Below are positions 1 through 8,403 of a stretch of 64,000 bases of DNA, one piece after another. Numbering within the stretch: position 1 is the first letter of the stretch; every line of letters starts with the position of its first letter. The notes beneath the pieces are model-generated. The model was not told where the DNA came from and made no database searches. It saw only the letters and a program-made list of their open reading frames with translations. This stretch comes from Candidatus Wallbacteria bacterium (lineage in GTDB: Bacteria; Muiribacteriota; JAQTZZ01). The position numbers were made by a program, and so were the translations under genes. The stretch spans positions 6,697-70,696 of the forward strand of contig JAQTZZ010000019.1 of assembly GCA_028687545.1 (NCBI GenBank), in the 5' to 3' direction.

Positions 1-440
1 ATGATCTGTTCATGCGCAAAGATCAGCAGAATCCGCCCTGCTGACTCCATGGCTCTGCAGAGCAAGGGAGTGAGCATGCCGTCCAGTGCCAGCAGGACTC
101 CGTATTTGGCAGAATATTCGCTCCAGAACAGGATGGTTTTTTTTTCACAGGCAATCAGCAGAATGTTTGACTCAGAAAGCTGCTTCCAGCAGACGGCTGG
201 ATCAGACATGAACAGTTCCTGCTTCACAGTCCATTTGAAATATGCTGACAGCTCCGCTTTCTTCGCAGGCAGTCTGGCAGCCGGGAGCACCAGGTATTCT
301 ACCTCTGACGGCGGGAGATGCAGCCTGAACTTATGCCCCTGCTGGATCTGTCTGGACAATCCGGTTTCAGGTCTGTAGAAAACCAGTTCCCTGCCGGATA
401 GTATCAGCGCATCGCTGCCTTTATTTCTCAAAAGTGACAC
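1..440 (-). CDS. GspL/PilM-like secretion protein, partial
   Basis: This open frame runs off the left edge, so only about the first 146 codons are present. It starts at a GTG that overlaps the last 20 bases of the gspE-type gene, the usual coupling inside a secretion operon. The visible part alternates hydrophobic strands and charged stretches (VEYLVLPAARLP near residue 50, NILLIACEKKTILFW near residue 98) with no signal peptide. That fits the cytoplasmic actin-like half of GspL or PilM, which docks the ATPase to the inner-membrane platform. Family assignment rests on position and fold-like pattern, not on a diagnostic motif. No ATG start is available in this frame before the overlap. Confidence 0.6.
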   Translation of the reverse strand, partial: MSLLRNKGSDALILSGRELVFYRPETGLSRQIQQGHKFRLHLPPSEVEYLVLPAARLPAKKAELSAYFKWTVKQELFMSDPAVCWKQLSESNILLIACEKKTILFWSEYSAKYGVLLALDGMLTPLLCRAMESAGRILLIFAHEQI

Positions 441-2061
441 GATTGAGTTCAAAAACAGTGGTCACTCCTTCCTTCAGCTTGCGAATTCCGGAATCCCTGA
501 TGCTTACTATGCCTTCCAGCCTTGCCTTGGCTTCAATCTCCAGCGGGGAAGTTTTACGGATGATCAGTTCCTTGACCGTGTCTGAGAGCGGAAAAACCTC
601 CATGATCGCTGTGCGTTCAAAATATCCGGTATAATTGCAATGTTCGCAGCCTGCACCCTTGAAGACATCGAATCCCATGTATTTTCCATCAGCCACCTTG
701 CAGAACGGGCAGATTTTCCTGACCAGACGCTGGGTAAGAATCAGGTTGAAAGCTGCAATAAACTGGTATGATTCGATGCCCAGGTTGATCAGACGGAAAA
801 TACTGTCAATGACATGATTGGCATGAATAGTGGAAAAAACGAGATGTCCGGTCAGTGCTGCGTTGATGGCAATGTCTGCAGTCTCAAAGTCGCGGATTTC
901 ACCCACCATGATTTTATCCGGATCATGCCTGACTATTGATCGCAACCCTTTTTCGAATGAGAGGCCTTTCTTTTCATTGACCGGGATCTGAACTATGTCC
1001 GGCAGCTGATATTCAACCGGGTCTTCGATGGTGATGATCTTATCTTCAGTCCGCTTAATGAATTTGAGGGCTGAATAAAGTGTAGTGGTTTTCCCTGAGC
1101 CGGTAGGTCCTGCTACCAGTATCATTCCGTAAGGCAGACGCACATTTTTCTTAAACACTTCGAGCTGCTCAGGAAAAAAACCAAGCTGTTCCAGGTCAAG
1201 TGATAGATTCTGCTTGTCCAGGATACGGATTACGATCACTTCGCCGAAAATGGAAGGCAGCACTGAAACACGGAAATCGACGCTGCGTTCCTTGAGGTTG
1301 ATCCGGAATCTGCCGTCCTGGGGCGTGCGTTTTTCCGCGATATCAAGATTTGCCATGATCTTGATCCTGGAAACCAGCTGTTCGTGGATTGAGCGATCAA
1401 GGTCCCTGGCGATTTCCTGCAGAATACCGTCGATCCTGTATTTAACCTTGAGATTGTTCTCGTAACACTCGATGTGAATATCGCTCGCCCTTTTTTCCAG
1501 GGCATTCAGGATCAGGCTGTTCACCAGCTTGATGATTGGATTCTCTATGTTTTTCAGATTTTCCACGATCACTTCGTTGTCTTCCTGGGTGGCAATGTGG
1601 CCCCCGAAATCCTTGACCATCTCGTCAATCACAGACTGGGCCGAAAAATTCAGGCGGATGGCCTTGAAGATCTCGTTTTCAATACCGGCCGCAGGTGTGA
1701 TCCTCGATTTGAGCATCCGGCTCATGCGGTCCCTGCTTTTAACATCCAGAGGGTTGGCCATCACCAGAGTGACTGCATCGTCCCTGCGTTCATAGGGGAT
1801 CATCTTCTCAGCGATCAGAAGTGAGGGATCAAGGTTTCGAAATTCTTCAGGAAGTATGATGTCTGAAAGCCTGATCAGCGGAATTTCAAGCGCTTCAGCC
1901 AGGGCGGCAGCCAGCTCTTCCGCAGTGAGATATCCCTGGTTGACGAAAAAATCGTAGAGTTTGCCTGCCGGCACTTCTTTGAAATACTCGAGCTGATTTC
2001 TGGGAATTATCCCTTTTGTCAGAAAATATTCCTTGATGCTGGAAGGTTTTTCAGTGCTCAT
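421..2061 (-). CDS. gspE: GspE/PilB-type secretion or pilus assembly ATPase
   Basis: A 546-aa hexameric ATPase of the type II secretion/type IV pilus family, which powers pseudopilus or pilus assembly at the inner membrane. An N-terminal MshEN-like domain (about 1-150) precedes the ATPase core. Walker A is GPTGSGKTTT near residue 318, the Asp box is ITIEDPVEYQ near 345, and the His/Walker B region VGEIRDFETADIA is near 385. A four-cysteine zinc motif (CPFC...CEHC) lies near 450-480, as in GspE and PilB. Length is normal. Its start overlaps the stop of the 143-aa gene upstream and its end overlaps the GspL/PilM-like gene, so the three form one minus-strand operon. GspE versus PilB cannot be decided without the rest of the operon. 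Confidence 0.93.
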   Translation of the reverse strand: MSTEKPSSIKEYFLTKGIIPRNQLEYFKEVPAGKLYDFFVNQGYLTAEELAAALAEALEIPLIRLSDIILPEEFRNLDPSLLIAEKMIPYERRDDAVTLVMANPLDVKSRDRMSRMLKSRITPAAGIENEIFKAIRLNFSAQSVIDEMVKDFGGHIATQEDNEVIVENLKNIENPIIKLVNSLILNALEKRASDIHIECYENNLKVKYRIDGILQEIARDLDRSIHEQLVSRIKIMANLDIAEKRTPQDGRFRINLKERSVDFRVSVLPSIFGEVIVIRILDKQNLSLDLEQLGFFPEQLEVFKKNVRLPYGMILVAGPTGSGKTTTLYSALKFIKRTEDKIITIEDPVEYQLPDIVQIPVNEKKGLSFEKGLRSIVRHDPDKIMVGEIRDFETADIAINAALTGHLVFSTIHANHVIDSIFRLINLGIESYQFIAAFNLILTQRLVRKICPFCKVADGKYMGFDVFKGAGCEHCNYTGYFERTAIMEVFPLSDTVKELIIRKTSPLEIEAKARLEGIVSIRDSGIRKLKEGVTTVFELNRVTFEK

Positions 2062-2482
2062 CGAGGATTTTTGTCTCCTGATTCAGTCTTTTTTCCAGCC
2101 TGGTGGTTTTTCTGGAAATGGTGTCGATTTTTTCAGGGAAAAGGGAATAGATGTCTTCAGCAAAGCAACTCAGCAGGTAAAGCAGATCTGTGAGGTCATC
2201 GAAGGTAAGAAAATATCCGAGCCCGTAATCCTTGATGTCATCGACCTTGATCAGGAGCGCTACAGAAATGATTGCCACATCCTTGCGGGTCAGAATCAGA
2301 TCAGGTTTGTAAAATTCCTGCTTGCCGAGGAACTGCTTTTGATGGAAATTTCTGAGTATTTCGCTCTCACGCGCGTTCTCAGGTATCAGCTGCAGGATAT
2401 CAGGAACATCAGCGTTTTTCTCTTCGCAGCTTATACGCGAAAACAGACAAAGCAAAAACAGAATGGCAAAAATCTTATACAT
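2051..2482 (-). CDS. Small exported protein upstream of the secretion ATPase
   Basis: 143 aa. The N-terminus is a clear signal sequence (MYKIFAILFLLCLFSRISC), possibly a lipoprotein signal with Cys19, although the residues before the Cys are not a standard lipobox. The mature part is acidic-basic mixed, with a hydrophobic stretch near residues 70-80 and a basic C-terminus (TTRLEKRLNQ). The stop codon lies inside the start region of the ATPase gene (11-bp overlap), so the two are probably co-translated. I do not recognise the family. A role as a pilotin-like or accessory component of the secretion system is inferred only from position. Confidence 0.7.
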   Translation of the reverse strand: MYKIFAILFLLCLFSRISCEEKNADVPDILQLIPENARESEILRNFHQKQFLGKQEFYKPDLILTRKDVAIISVALLIKVDDIKDYGLGYFLTFDDLTDLLYLLSCFAEDIYSLFPEKIDTISRKTTRLEKRLNQETKILDEH

Positions 2483-2656
2483 GGCAGAGATATTATCGGT
2501 TGACTGGACTGAAACTTGAATGCATTAAAGATAGGAGGTTCGCTTTTCCAATGGATCATCTTCCACTATGTCTCTCTTGAATTTTCCATATTTCTTATGT
2601 AAAATAAAGCTGGTGCATGGCTTAATAGCCGTGTCTCGGGGCTGGAGGTTTGAATC

Positions 2657-2866
2657 ATGTTGAAAATGCATAAGAAAATCGTTCTGGATGAGAATCAGAT
2701 CCCATTTGCCGTCCAGATCCCGATCGATGAATTCGAGCGACTGGAAGAAGTGATCGAAGACTATGGTTTGGCAAAGCTGATGGATGAGGTTCAGGGTGAT
2801 GAAGTATTATCTCTGAAGGATGCCAAGAAACATTATCGGTCATTGAAAAAAAATGTGGAAGGTTGA
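2657..2866 (+). CDS. RelB/Phd-like antitoxin
   Basis: A 69-aa protein with the short, acidic, helix-rich build of a type II antitoxin (IPIDEFERLEEVIEDYGLAKLMDE), ending in a basic tail. GGAGG lies seven bases before the ATG. The next frame, a RelE-like toxin, starts 14 bases before this stop, the usual antitoxin-toxin overlap. The DNA-binding N-terminal part is very short (about 25 residues). The toxin partner seems broken, so this may be an orphaned antitoxin. Confidence 0.7.
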   Translation: MLKMHKKIVLDENQIPFAVQIPIDEFERLEEVIEDYGLAKLMDEVQGDEVLSLKDAKKHYRSLKKNVEG

Positions 2867-3126
2867 ATTCACCAAACGATTCCTCAAAGAACTTGCAGAG
2901 CTCCCGAAAGAAATACGAATCAGAGTCGAAACCATTGTTTTTAAGGAATTGTCTGATAATAACCCCTTTGCGCTTGGTTACAATGTCGAGATGCATCCCC
3001 TGCTTTCCCGGTGTAAAAGCAGGGCAGACACCGGTATGTTTCCCGATAATCTTGATTTTTTCCCGAGAAACTAGTAAAATTATTAATCTGGCAGTGAGGA
3101 TAAAATGTATAAAGCGATACTCGCAA
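2853..3126 (+). pseudogene. RelE-family toxin remnant with an apparent frameshift
   Basis: The first 45 residues (MWKVEFTKRFLKELAELPKE, then a helix ending NPFALGY) match the N-terminal half of RelE/ParE toxins. After about position 2990 this frame becomes unrelated and stops at 3074. The neighbouring frame then carries a segment that resembles the C-terminal RelE strands (AGQTPVCF, ETSKIINLAVRIKCIKRYS). A one-base insertion or equivalent between about 2990 and 3020 would explain this. The core Arg residues of the toxin therefore lie out of frame. The alternative is a sequencing error in an intact toxin gene. The extended frame would run into the start of the next antitoxin gene. Confidence 0.55.
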
Positions 3127-3332
3127 TTTATGACAATGGCAAAATATTCCCGATCGACAATGAAAAGATCACTGTCAAGAAAGGCAAAGTTCTCCTTACT
3201 TTTCTTGATGATGCTGAGATTTCTGAAATACCGGCTATCACAACTCAGGAGATCCTGAAATTCAAAGGCACTCTAAAGAGCTTTCCCGAAGATTCGCTTC
3301 AGTTTCAGCGCGAGATCAGAAATGAGTGGTAA
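3105..3332 (+). CDS. VapB-like antitoxin (AF2212/DUF104-like start)
   Basis: 75 aa, beginning MYKAILAIYDNGKIFPIDNE. This is the beta-strand opening of small antitoxins of the AF2212/PG0164-like type that accompany PIN toxins. The C-terminal half (EILKFKGTLKSFPEDS) is helical and would be the toxin-wrapping part. Its last 11 bases overlap the start of the PIN-domain gene. A role as antitoxin is inferred from size, N-terminal pattern and coupling. Confidence 0.75.
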   Translation: MYKAILAIYDNGKIFPIDNEKITVKKGKVLLTFLDDAEISEIPAITTQEILKFKGTLKSFPEDSLQFQREIRNEW

Positions 3333-3699
3333 TTATCTCCTTGATACCAACGCCATCATTGACCTTCTCAAAGTTAATTCCATCTTTTCCAAACTGGAGA
3401 AATCAGCGAAATTCTCTCTTTCTTTCATTTCTGAACTTGAGCTTCTTTCCTATAAAAACATCGAACCTCTTGAAGAAAAAAGCATCAGAAATTTGATCGG
3501 AAAAGCAGGCATAATCGACATCAATGACAAAATCAAGGCGGAAACGATCCGTCTGAGAAGAAAATACAATCTGAAACTTCCTGACGCCATCATCTGCGCC
3601 ACAGCTCTTTCCCATGATCTGACTTTGATCACTGCCGATGAAAAACTGAAAAACCTCCAGGAAATCAAATCATTATCTCTGAATGACATCTGTTCATAG
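3322..3699 (+). CDS. vapC: VapC-like PIN-domain toxin ribonuclease
   Basis: 125 aa with the complete PIN acidic set: Asp in YLLDTNAIIDLL near residue 8, Glu in ISELELLSY near residue 38, Asp in LKLPDAIICATAL near 90, and Asp in LITADEKL near 108. These residues bind the metal that cleaves RNA. It overlaps the antitoxin gene by 11 bases and is probably translated from the same message. A short hairpin of TAGGGA and TCCCTA just after the stop (3698-3719) could end the transcript but lacks a T-run. Confidence 0.88.
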   Translation: MSGNYLLDTNAIIDLLKVNSIFSKLEKSAKFSLSFISELELLSYKNIEPLEEKSIRNLIGKAGIIDINDKIKAETIRLRRKYNLKLPDAIICATALSHDLTLITADEKLKNLQEIKSLSLNDICS

Positions 3700-3788
3700 G
3701 GATTTTCGGAACTCCCTATTGATAACCAATCAGCCCCGATTTCACTAACAGTCCGCTGCCTGGCAACTTCGCCGTTCTTCTCTCGGCT

Positions 3789-5420
3789 TCACGCAAAATA
3801 AATTCTGAGCAGCGCAATGCTCCACCCGGATAGTGCCATGATTGCTGAGCCTGATACTGCCAGTTTATTCCAGTTGTTAGAACAAGCCTCTTCCGGCATC
3901 CTTCTGCTGAAGTGACCAAGCAGCATAATCAAACCACCGACTGCGAACATGTATATCAAAAAGAAAATCGTGCAATTCATAAAAAGTTCAGCAGATGAAA
4001 AGTTGAAGTTTGGAAAAATAAAGTAAAGCTGCAATACAAGGGTTGTGATAATAGAAAAAGTTATTCCATGACCCATTGAGTAAAACAACGGTAGTTTCAA
4101 TCCGAGAGACTCCTTTTCCTGGTCTTTTTGGCTGCAGCCAAGAGTTCCGAACAATCTCCAGAAAGATAACAACAGCATCAGAAGCATGAAACCTGCCATT
4201 TGTAAGTTAAACATAGTAGTTACGTAAAAGCGGCTTCTATTAATAAAGGATGAAAATGGTTTGATTTTACTTCGATAGCCTGTGCCTGAAAACCGCCAAT
4301 CTTCATGATGCAGCCAGGACCAATCGAATACAGGTGCATAATGAGCGCCTTTGCTGATCAGATATCTTGTAACTTCAGGAAATTTCGCGGGCAAGAACCA
4401 GGCTCCTCCATCATTCAATACATAAAGAATCGATTTATTTTCATCATCAACTGCACTGACATCAGCACCCGATTCCACCAGTGTTTTTACATAATCCAGA
4501 ACCCCACTAAATTTCCCACCACGACAATAAAAAAGAGGAGTGCGTCCATTATCGTCTCTTGCATTTACATCAGCGCCATGTTCGAGCAGGCACTTTAAAA
4601 TTTCCGTGTCATAGTATAGATTAAAAAAATTAGCCATCAAATGAAGTGCACTATATCCACCAAAGCATCTAAAATTAACATCTGCACCTGATTCGATAAG
4701 CAATTTAGCAGCCATCTCATTATGAACACGAATTGCCATACTAAGAGGTGTTTCATCACAACCAGGGATGTTTGGCCCATTGGGATTTATACCAGCTTCT
4801 AAAAGTGACTTGAGTAGACTTGTATCAGATTTTATCCAATAGGTTTTTTGCAATCTGCTGTCCCATTTTTCTGGTGGGTCTGAAACGATAGAGCTAACAC
4901 TAGAGGTATCGCTGGAGTTTCGATCATTGCCATAATATTCATAACTACCAGCAGATATTTCTTTTAAAAAAGGCCCAACTTTAAATACAAAAGGTAAATT
5001 TTTCAAATGTCGAGTAAACAAGCCCATGAAGCCTTGCTTGGACGAAAAATCTAGTATCATACTATATACGTAAGGATTTTCTAGAGTCATAGCAATATCC
5101 TTTTTACATGCCACTCTGTATAGAAAATAATATGTGTCATAATCACGGTCCAACAGCAGAGAGTACAATATTTTTTTCAACCTGTTGAAATCGTCTTCTG
5201 TATGAAAATCGCTATTGATCAAAGCAGTGAATTCCCTGATTGCTTCAGTCCTGTCTCTTTTCACAGGTTTTTTATTCTGGATCAAGTCACTGTATAAAGA
5301 GACTTCAGCAGAAGAAATGATGCAAAAACTATACTCAAATGGTTTGAAATCATGAGGTCTGATCAGAGAGGCCTCGGCATTAATTGAAATCAGTATGAGA
5401 ATCAGAAAAATCTTTATCAT
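3789..5420 (-). CDS. Exported ankyrin-repeat protein with C-terminal membrane helices
   Basis: 543 aa. A signal sequence (MIKIFLILILISINAEAS) is followed by about 180 residues without clear family features. Ankyrin repeats then span about 200-335, seen as TPLSMAIRVHNEMAAKLLIESGADVN, with further copies containing ALHLMANFF, LLEHGADVNARDDNGRTPLF and LVESGADVSAVDD. The last 150 residues hold four hydrophobic segments (FMLLMLLLSFWRLF and others). The ankyrin part would lie outside the cytoplasm, where it probably binds another protein. It shares an operon with the two-TM protein nine bases upstream. The region is AT-rich compared with the secretion genes. Confidence 0.8.
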   Translation of the reverse strand: MIKIFLILILISINAEASLIRPHDFKPFEYSFCIISSAEVSLYSDLIQNKKPVKRDRTEAIREFTALINSDFHTEDDFNRLKKILYSLLLDRDYDTYYFLYRVACKKDIAMTLENPYVYSMILDFSSKQGFMGLFTRHLKNLPFVFKVGPFLKEISAGSYEYYGNDRNSSDTSSVSSIVSDPPEKWDSRLQKTYWIKSDTSLLKSLLEAGINPNGPNIPGCDETPLSMAIRVHNEMAAKLLIESGADVNFRCFGGYSALHLMANFFNLYYDTEILKCLLEHGADVNARDDNGRTPLFYCRGGKFSGVLDYVKTLVESGADVSAVDDENKSILYVLNDGGAWFLPAKFPEVTRYLISKGAHYAPVFDWSWLHHEDWRFSGTGYRSKIKPFSSFINRSRFYVTTMFNLQMAGFMLLMLLLSFWRLFGTLGCSQKDQEKESLGLKLPLFYSMGHGITFSIITTLVLQLYFIFPNFNFSSAELFMNCTIFFLIYMFAVGGLIMLLGHFSRRMPEEACSNNWNKLAVSGSAIMALSGWSIALLRIYFA

Positions 5421-5429
5421 CGCAACATC

Positions 5430-5657
5430 CTAAGGATTTATAGGGGTTGTCATTATTGAATAAACCAGCATCCCTATAACATAAAATGTTATGCTCGAAA
5501 CGAGAATCCAATAAATCGTTCTGTTTTTTATTTTAAAATTATCGAATAGTTTCGTAAAAAATGCTGCTGGCAAATTACTGAATACCCCGGCGCAAATCAG
5601 ATTCAGAGCCAGAATAAATGCGATCATCAGCAACAAATAAACTACAGCAGGAACCAT
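5430..5657 (-). CDS. Small two-helix membrane protein
   Basis: 75 aa, mostly two transmembrane helices (VVYLLLMIAFILALNLI and IYWILVSSITFYVIGMLVYS) joined by a basic loop (FDNFKIKNR). It ends nine bases before the ankyrin membrane protein and is probably its operon partner. No family recognised. The pairing suggests a small membrane complex, but nothing in the sequence names its function. Confidence 0.65.
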   Translation of the reverse strand: MVPAVVYLLLMIAFILALNLICAGVFSNLPAAFFTKLFDNFKIKNRTIYWILVSSITFYVIGMLVYSIMTTPINP

Positions 5658-5785
5658 AAAGCCCTATAAAATGAAATTCTATATTTATTATTTCAGTTTA
5701 CAGAAAATAAACAATAGCGGCAAGGTCATTGAGAATTCGCAGAGCTCGGGAACGCATGATTTGGATATTTCTTATCGCTATTGAT

Positions 5786-5833
5786 GGGGACACGTCGTGG
5801 CTTAGGAAAGGAGTTTGGGAACGACATGTCCCC
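5786..5833. repeat. REP-like palindrome, GGGGACA type
   Basis: The arms GGGGACACGTCGT (5786-5798) and ACGACATGTCCCC (5821-5833) are inverted copies differing at one base, with a 22-base spacer. The shape and the terminal G-run resemble repeats mobilised by REP-associated tyrosine transposases. No such transposase lies in the window. Confidence 0.75.
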
Positions 5834-5915
5834 TGTCCCTAACTTCATCTTCTCTTTTTCCCTACTTAACCCCTCTTAGCCGCTCCCAGATCTGGCGGGT
5901 CCCGCTCCGCTTTGT

Positions 5916-6040
5916 AGAGGCTCTTCAATTACCGTTGTTAGAGCCTCTCATCCTTTAGGATGCTTCGGGGATTAAGAAGCTATAAATCTTCGCTACGCTC
6001 AGATTAACAGCTTCTAATTTATCCCTGCTTTCGCAGGGAT
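5916..6040. repeat. Cluster of nested hairpins in a gene-free stretch
   Basis: The 545-base gap between the small membrane protein and the PIN gene holds no credible gene but several hairpins. AGAGGCTCT at 5916-5924 pairs with AGAGCCTCT at 5940-5948. CATCC-TTTA-GGATG spans about 5950-5963. AGAAGCT near 5970 pairs imperfectly with AGCTTCT near 6010. ATCCCTGC-TTTC-GCAGGGAT spans 6021-6040. The first hairpin shares TTTGTAGAGGCTCT and GTTGTTAGAG pieces with the leader element upstream of aroE. A lone arm GGGTCAGGTCTTG at about 6069-6082 looks like half of another palindrome. Confidence 0.6.
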
Positions 6041-6203
6041 GACGTAGTGTGCTGAGCGCTTAACGATAGGGTCAGGTCTTGAAAATTAGCGTTTAATTGT
6101 GGAACAGAAATAGCAGACGCACTTGAACTGGCGACAAACACAGGTCAGTTGCAATTCTGCAGTAACCAGCGATATTATTGATAGTATCTGAATGAGAGGG
6201 GTC

Positions 6204-6677
6204 ATGAAATTAAAACTCTATCTTGATACTTCAGTCTGGAATTTCTTTTTTGCGGATGATTCACCGGATAAAATGGAAATCACCAAAAGGTTTTTCAAGA
6301 ATATCCAGAATTTTGACATTTTCATTTCGTCTGTTGTCATTGAAGAAATTGAACAATCGCCCAATGAAAAAAAGCTTCTTTTGGAAGAGCTGATCAAGAA
6401 ACATCAACCGTCAATCCTGGAAATTAATTCCGAAATCAGACGTTTGGCAAAATTATATGTTGCCAAAGGAATTATTCCTGCGAAAAGCATCAATGATGCT
6501 ATTCATATCGCTTGCAGCACATATTTTGGAATCGACGTATTGCTGAGCTGGAACTATAAACATCTCGCAAATATCTTCAAAAAAAGGAAAGTATCGATTT
6601 CAAATCTTGAGGAAGGATATCTGAAACCTCTGGAAATAACGACACCAATGGAGGTCATAACCGATGAAAAAGAATAG
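6204..6677 (+). CDS. PIN-domain protein (VapC-like)
   Basis: 157 aa from the chosen ATG at 6204, which has GAGAGGGG just before it. An earlier in-frame ATG at 6192 has no ribosome site. PIN residues are present: Asp in LKLYLDTSVWNFFF near residue 7, Glu in VVIEEIEQS near 47, Asp in INDAIHIACST near 108, and a final polar position in VLLSWNYKHL, where the usual Asp is replaced by Asn. That pattern is typical of one PIN subgroup with a W-N-x-K-H ending. A 59-aa partner gene overlaps its 3' end, the reverse of the usual antitoxin-first order. Confidence 0.82.
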   Translation: MKLKLYLDTSVWNFFFADDSPDKMEITKRFFKNIQNFDIFISSVVIEEIEQSPNEKKLLLEELIKKHQPSILEINSEIRRLAKLYVAKGIIPAKSINDAIHIACSTYFGIDVLLSWNYKHLANIFKKRKVSISNLEEGYLKPLEITTPMEVITDEKE

Positions 6678-6843
6678 GTATCCAAAGTCTTTATGTGATG
6701 TCTGGAAATGGAAAGAAAAACTCATGAAAAAAACCGCTAAAATGAAGGATGTTTTCACTTTTTATGAAGATGATGCTGCAGAAATCATAAAGAAGCTCGG
6801 GCTGAAGAAAGTTTCCGACTTAAATTTTGGCGATAATTCATAA
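6664..6843 (+). CDS. Small partner of the PIN-domain protein, possible antitoxin
   Basis: 59 aa (MKKNRYPKSLCDVWKWKEKL and onward). The ATG at 6664 sits 14 bases inside the end of the PIN gene and has GGAGGT eight bases upstream. The protein is basic at the N-terminus, with a central acidic segment (TFYEDDAAEIIKKLG). Its size, overlap and composition fit an antitoxin encoded downstream of its toxin. No family is recognised; function is inferred from context only. Confidence 0.65.
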   Translation: MKKNRYPKSLCDVWKWKEKLMKKTAKMKDVFTFYEDDAAEIIKKLGLKKVSDLNFGDNS

Positions 6844-6880
6844 TATGGCAATTGCGTCCCGCGTGAGAAGTAGAATCGCT

Positions 6881-8401
6881 TTATTCCCATTCAATCGTAG
6901 CTGGGGGTTTGTTGCTGATATCGTAAACGACCCGGTTGATGCCTTTGACTTCGTTGATGATCCTGGTGGATACAGCTCCCAGAAACTTGTGAGGGAGCTT
7001 GCTCCATTCGGCGGTCATGCCGTCCTGGCTGTTGACTGATCTGATCGCCAGCAGTGATTCGTATGTACGCTCGTCACCCATTACACCCACGCTCTGGATA
7101 GGCAGCAGCACGCAGAATGCCTGCCAGACCTTGTCATAATTTCCGCTCTTCTTCAATTCCTGGATAAAAATGCCGTCCGCAGCCCTTAGAATTCTCAACC
7201 GCTCCTCTGTGACGCTGCCGATGACCCGCACAGCCAGGCCAGGGCCGGGAAACGGATGCCGCCGGATCAATTCAGGCAGGAGACCGATTTTCTTCGCCAC
7301 TTCCCGCACTTCATCCTTGAACAATTCGCGGAAAGGTTCGATCAGTTTGAAGGAAAGACGCTCAGGCAGGCCCCCCACATTATGGTGGGATTTGATCTTG
7401 GCAGCCAGTTTATTGCCGCCCGCGGACTCGATCACATCCGGGTAAAGAGTACCCTGGGCGAGAAATTTTGCGTTTTTTACGCTTTTCGCTTCCTTCTCGA
7501 ACACCTCGATGAATGTATGGCCTATGATCTTGCGCTTTTCTTCCGGCTCAGTCACGCCGGCGAGGCGGGAGAGGAAAAGATTTCTCGCATCAGCCACCTT
7601 GATTTTGACTCCATATTCCTTTCTGAAAATCTCAGGTATCTTTTCATCTTCTTCCCTGAGCAGTCCAGTGTCGACCATGATGGGAAAAATCTGGCCTGGA
7701 ATGGTCTTGTGCAGGAAAAGAGCCATTGTAGAGCTGTCCACTCCGCCTGAAAAAGCCAGGATCACGTTCCCGTCTTTCACAGTGTTGCATATCTCATCCT
7801 GCTTCTGGCGGATGAAATTCCCGATCTTCCAGTCCCTTGAAATCCCGCTGGCAGTCAGAAAATTGCGGAGAATCCTGACCCCGTTCTTAGTGTGCACTAC
7901 TTCGGGATGGAACTGCAGCCCGTATATTTTCCTGGTCCTGCTCCTGATCACCGCATAGGGGCAGTTTTCCGTTTCGGCGATTGCCTCGAATCCTTTGGGA
8001 AGGCTTGTCACCTTGTCTCCGTGTGACATCCAGACTGTCTCACCGGATGAAAGACCCTCCAGGATGGGATCTTTTTTTACTCCCCGTAAGACAGCAAAAC
8101 CATACTCCCTCTTTTCCGATCGTTCCACCCGCCCGCCGAGCAGGTGGGAAACAAGCTGCTGCCCGTAACAGATGCCCAGAATCGGGATTCCCATTTCCAG
8201 AACAGCTTTTGGGAGCAGCGGTGAATCAGGATTATAAACGCTGGATGGTCCTCCTGAAAAGATCAGGGCTTCCGGCTTATATTCTGAAATGGCAGTAAGA
8301 ATTTTGTCTGGAGTGATGATCAGGCAATAAACTCTGAGTTTGCGGATGTTACGGGCGATCAGCTTAGTGTATTGTGAACCAAAATCTACAATCAGTATCA
8401 T
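6881..8401 (-). CDS. guaA: GMP synthase (glutamine-hydrolysing)
   Basis: 506 aa, full length. It converts XMP, glutamine and ATP to GMP in purine synthesis. The N-terminal class I amidotransferase domain shows the nucleophile Cys in ILGICYGQQ near residue 77 and the His/Glu pair in QFHPEVVHT near 165. The ATP pyrophosphatase domain has the P-loop LAFSGGVDSSTMALF near 217. The C-terminal dimerisation domain ends in KPPATIEWE, the conserved family end. It starts two bases after the purD stop, so it shares the purD promoter. No residue looks abnormal. Confidence 0.97.
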   Translation of the reverse strand: MILIVDFGSQYTKLIARNIRKLRVYCLIITPDKILTAISEYKPEALIFSGGPSSVYNPDSPLLPKAVLEMGIPILGICYGQQLVSHLLGGRVERSEKREYGFAVLRGVKKDPILEGLSSGETVWMSHGDKVTSLPKGFEAIAETENCPYAVIRSRTRKIYGLQFHPEVVHTKNGVRILRNFLTASGISRDWKIGNFIRQKQDEICNTVKDGNVILAFSGGVDSSTMALFLHKTIPGQIFPIMVDTGLLREEDEKIPEIFRKEYGVKIKVADARNLFLSRLAGVTEPEEKRKIIGHTFIEVFEKEAKSVKNAKFLAQGTLYPDVIESAGGNKLAAKIKSHHNVGGLPERLSFKLIEPFRELFKDEVREVAKKIGLLPELIRRHPFPGPGLAVRVIGSVTEERLRILRAADGIFIQELKKSGNYDKVWQAFCVLLPIQSVGVMGDERTYESLLAIRSVNSQDGMTAEWSKLPHKFLGAVSTRIINEVKGINRVVYDISNKPPATIEWE

Positions 8402-8403
8402 GT

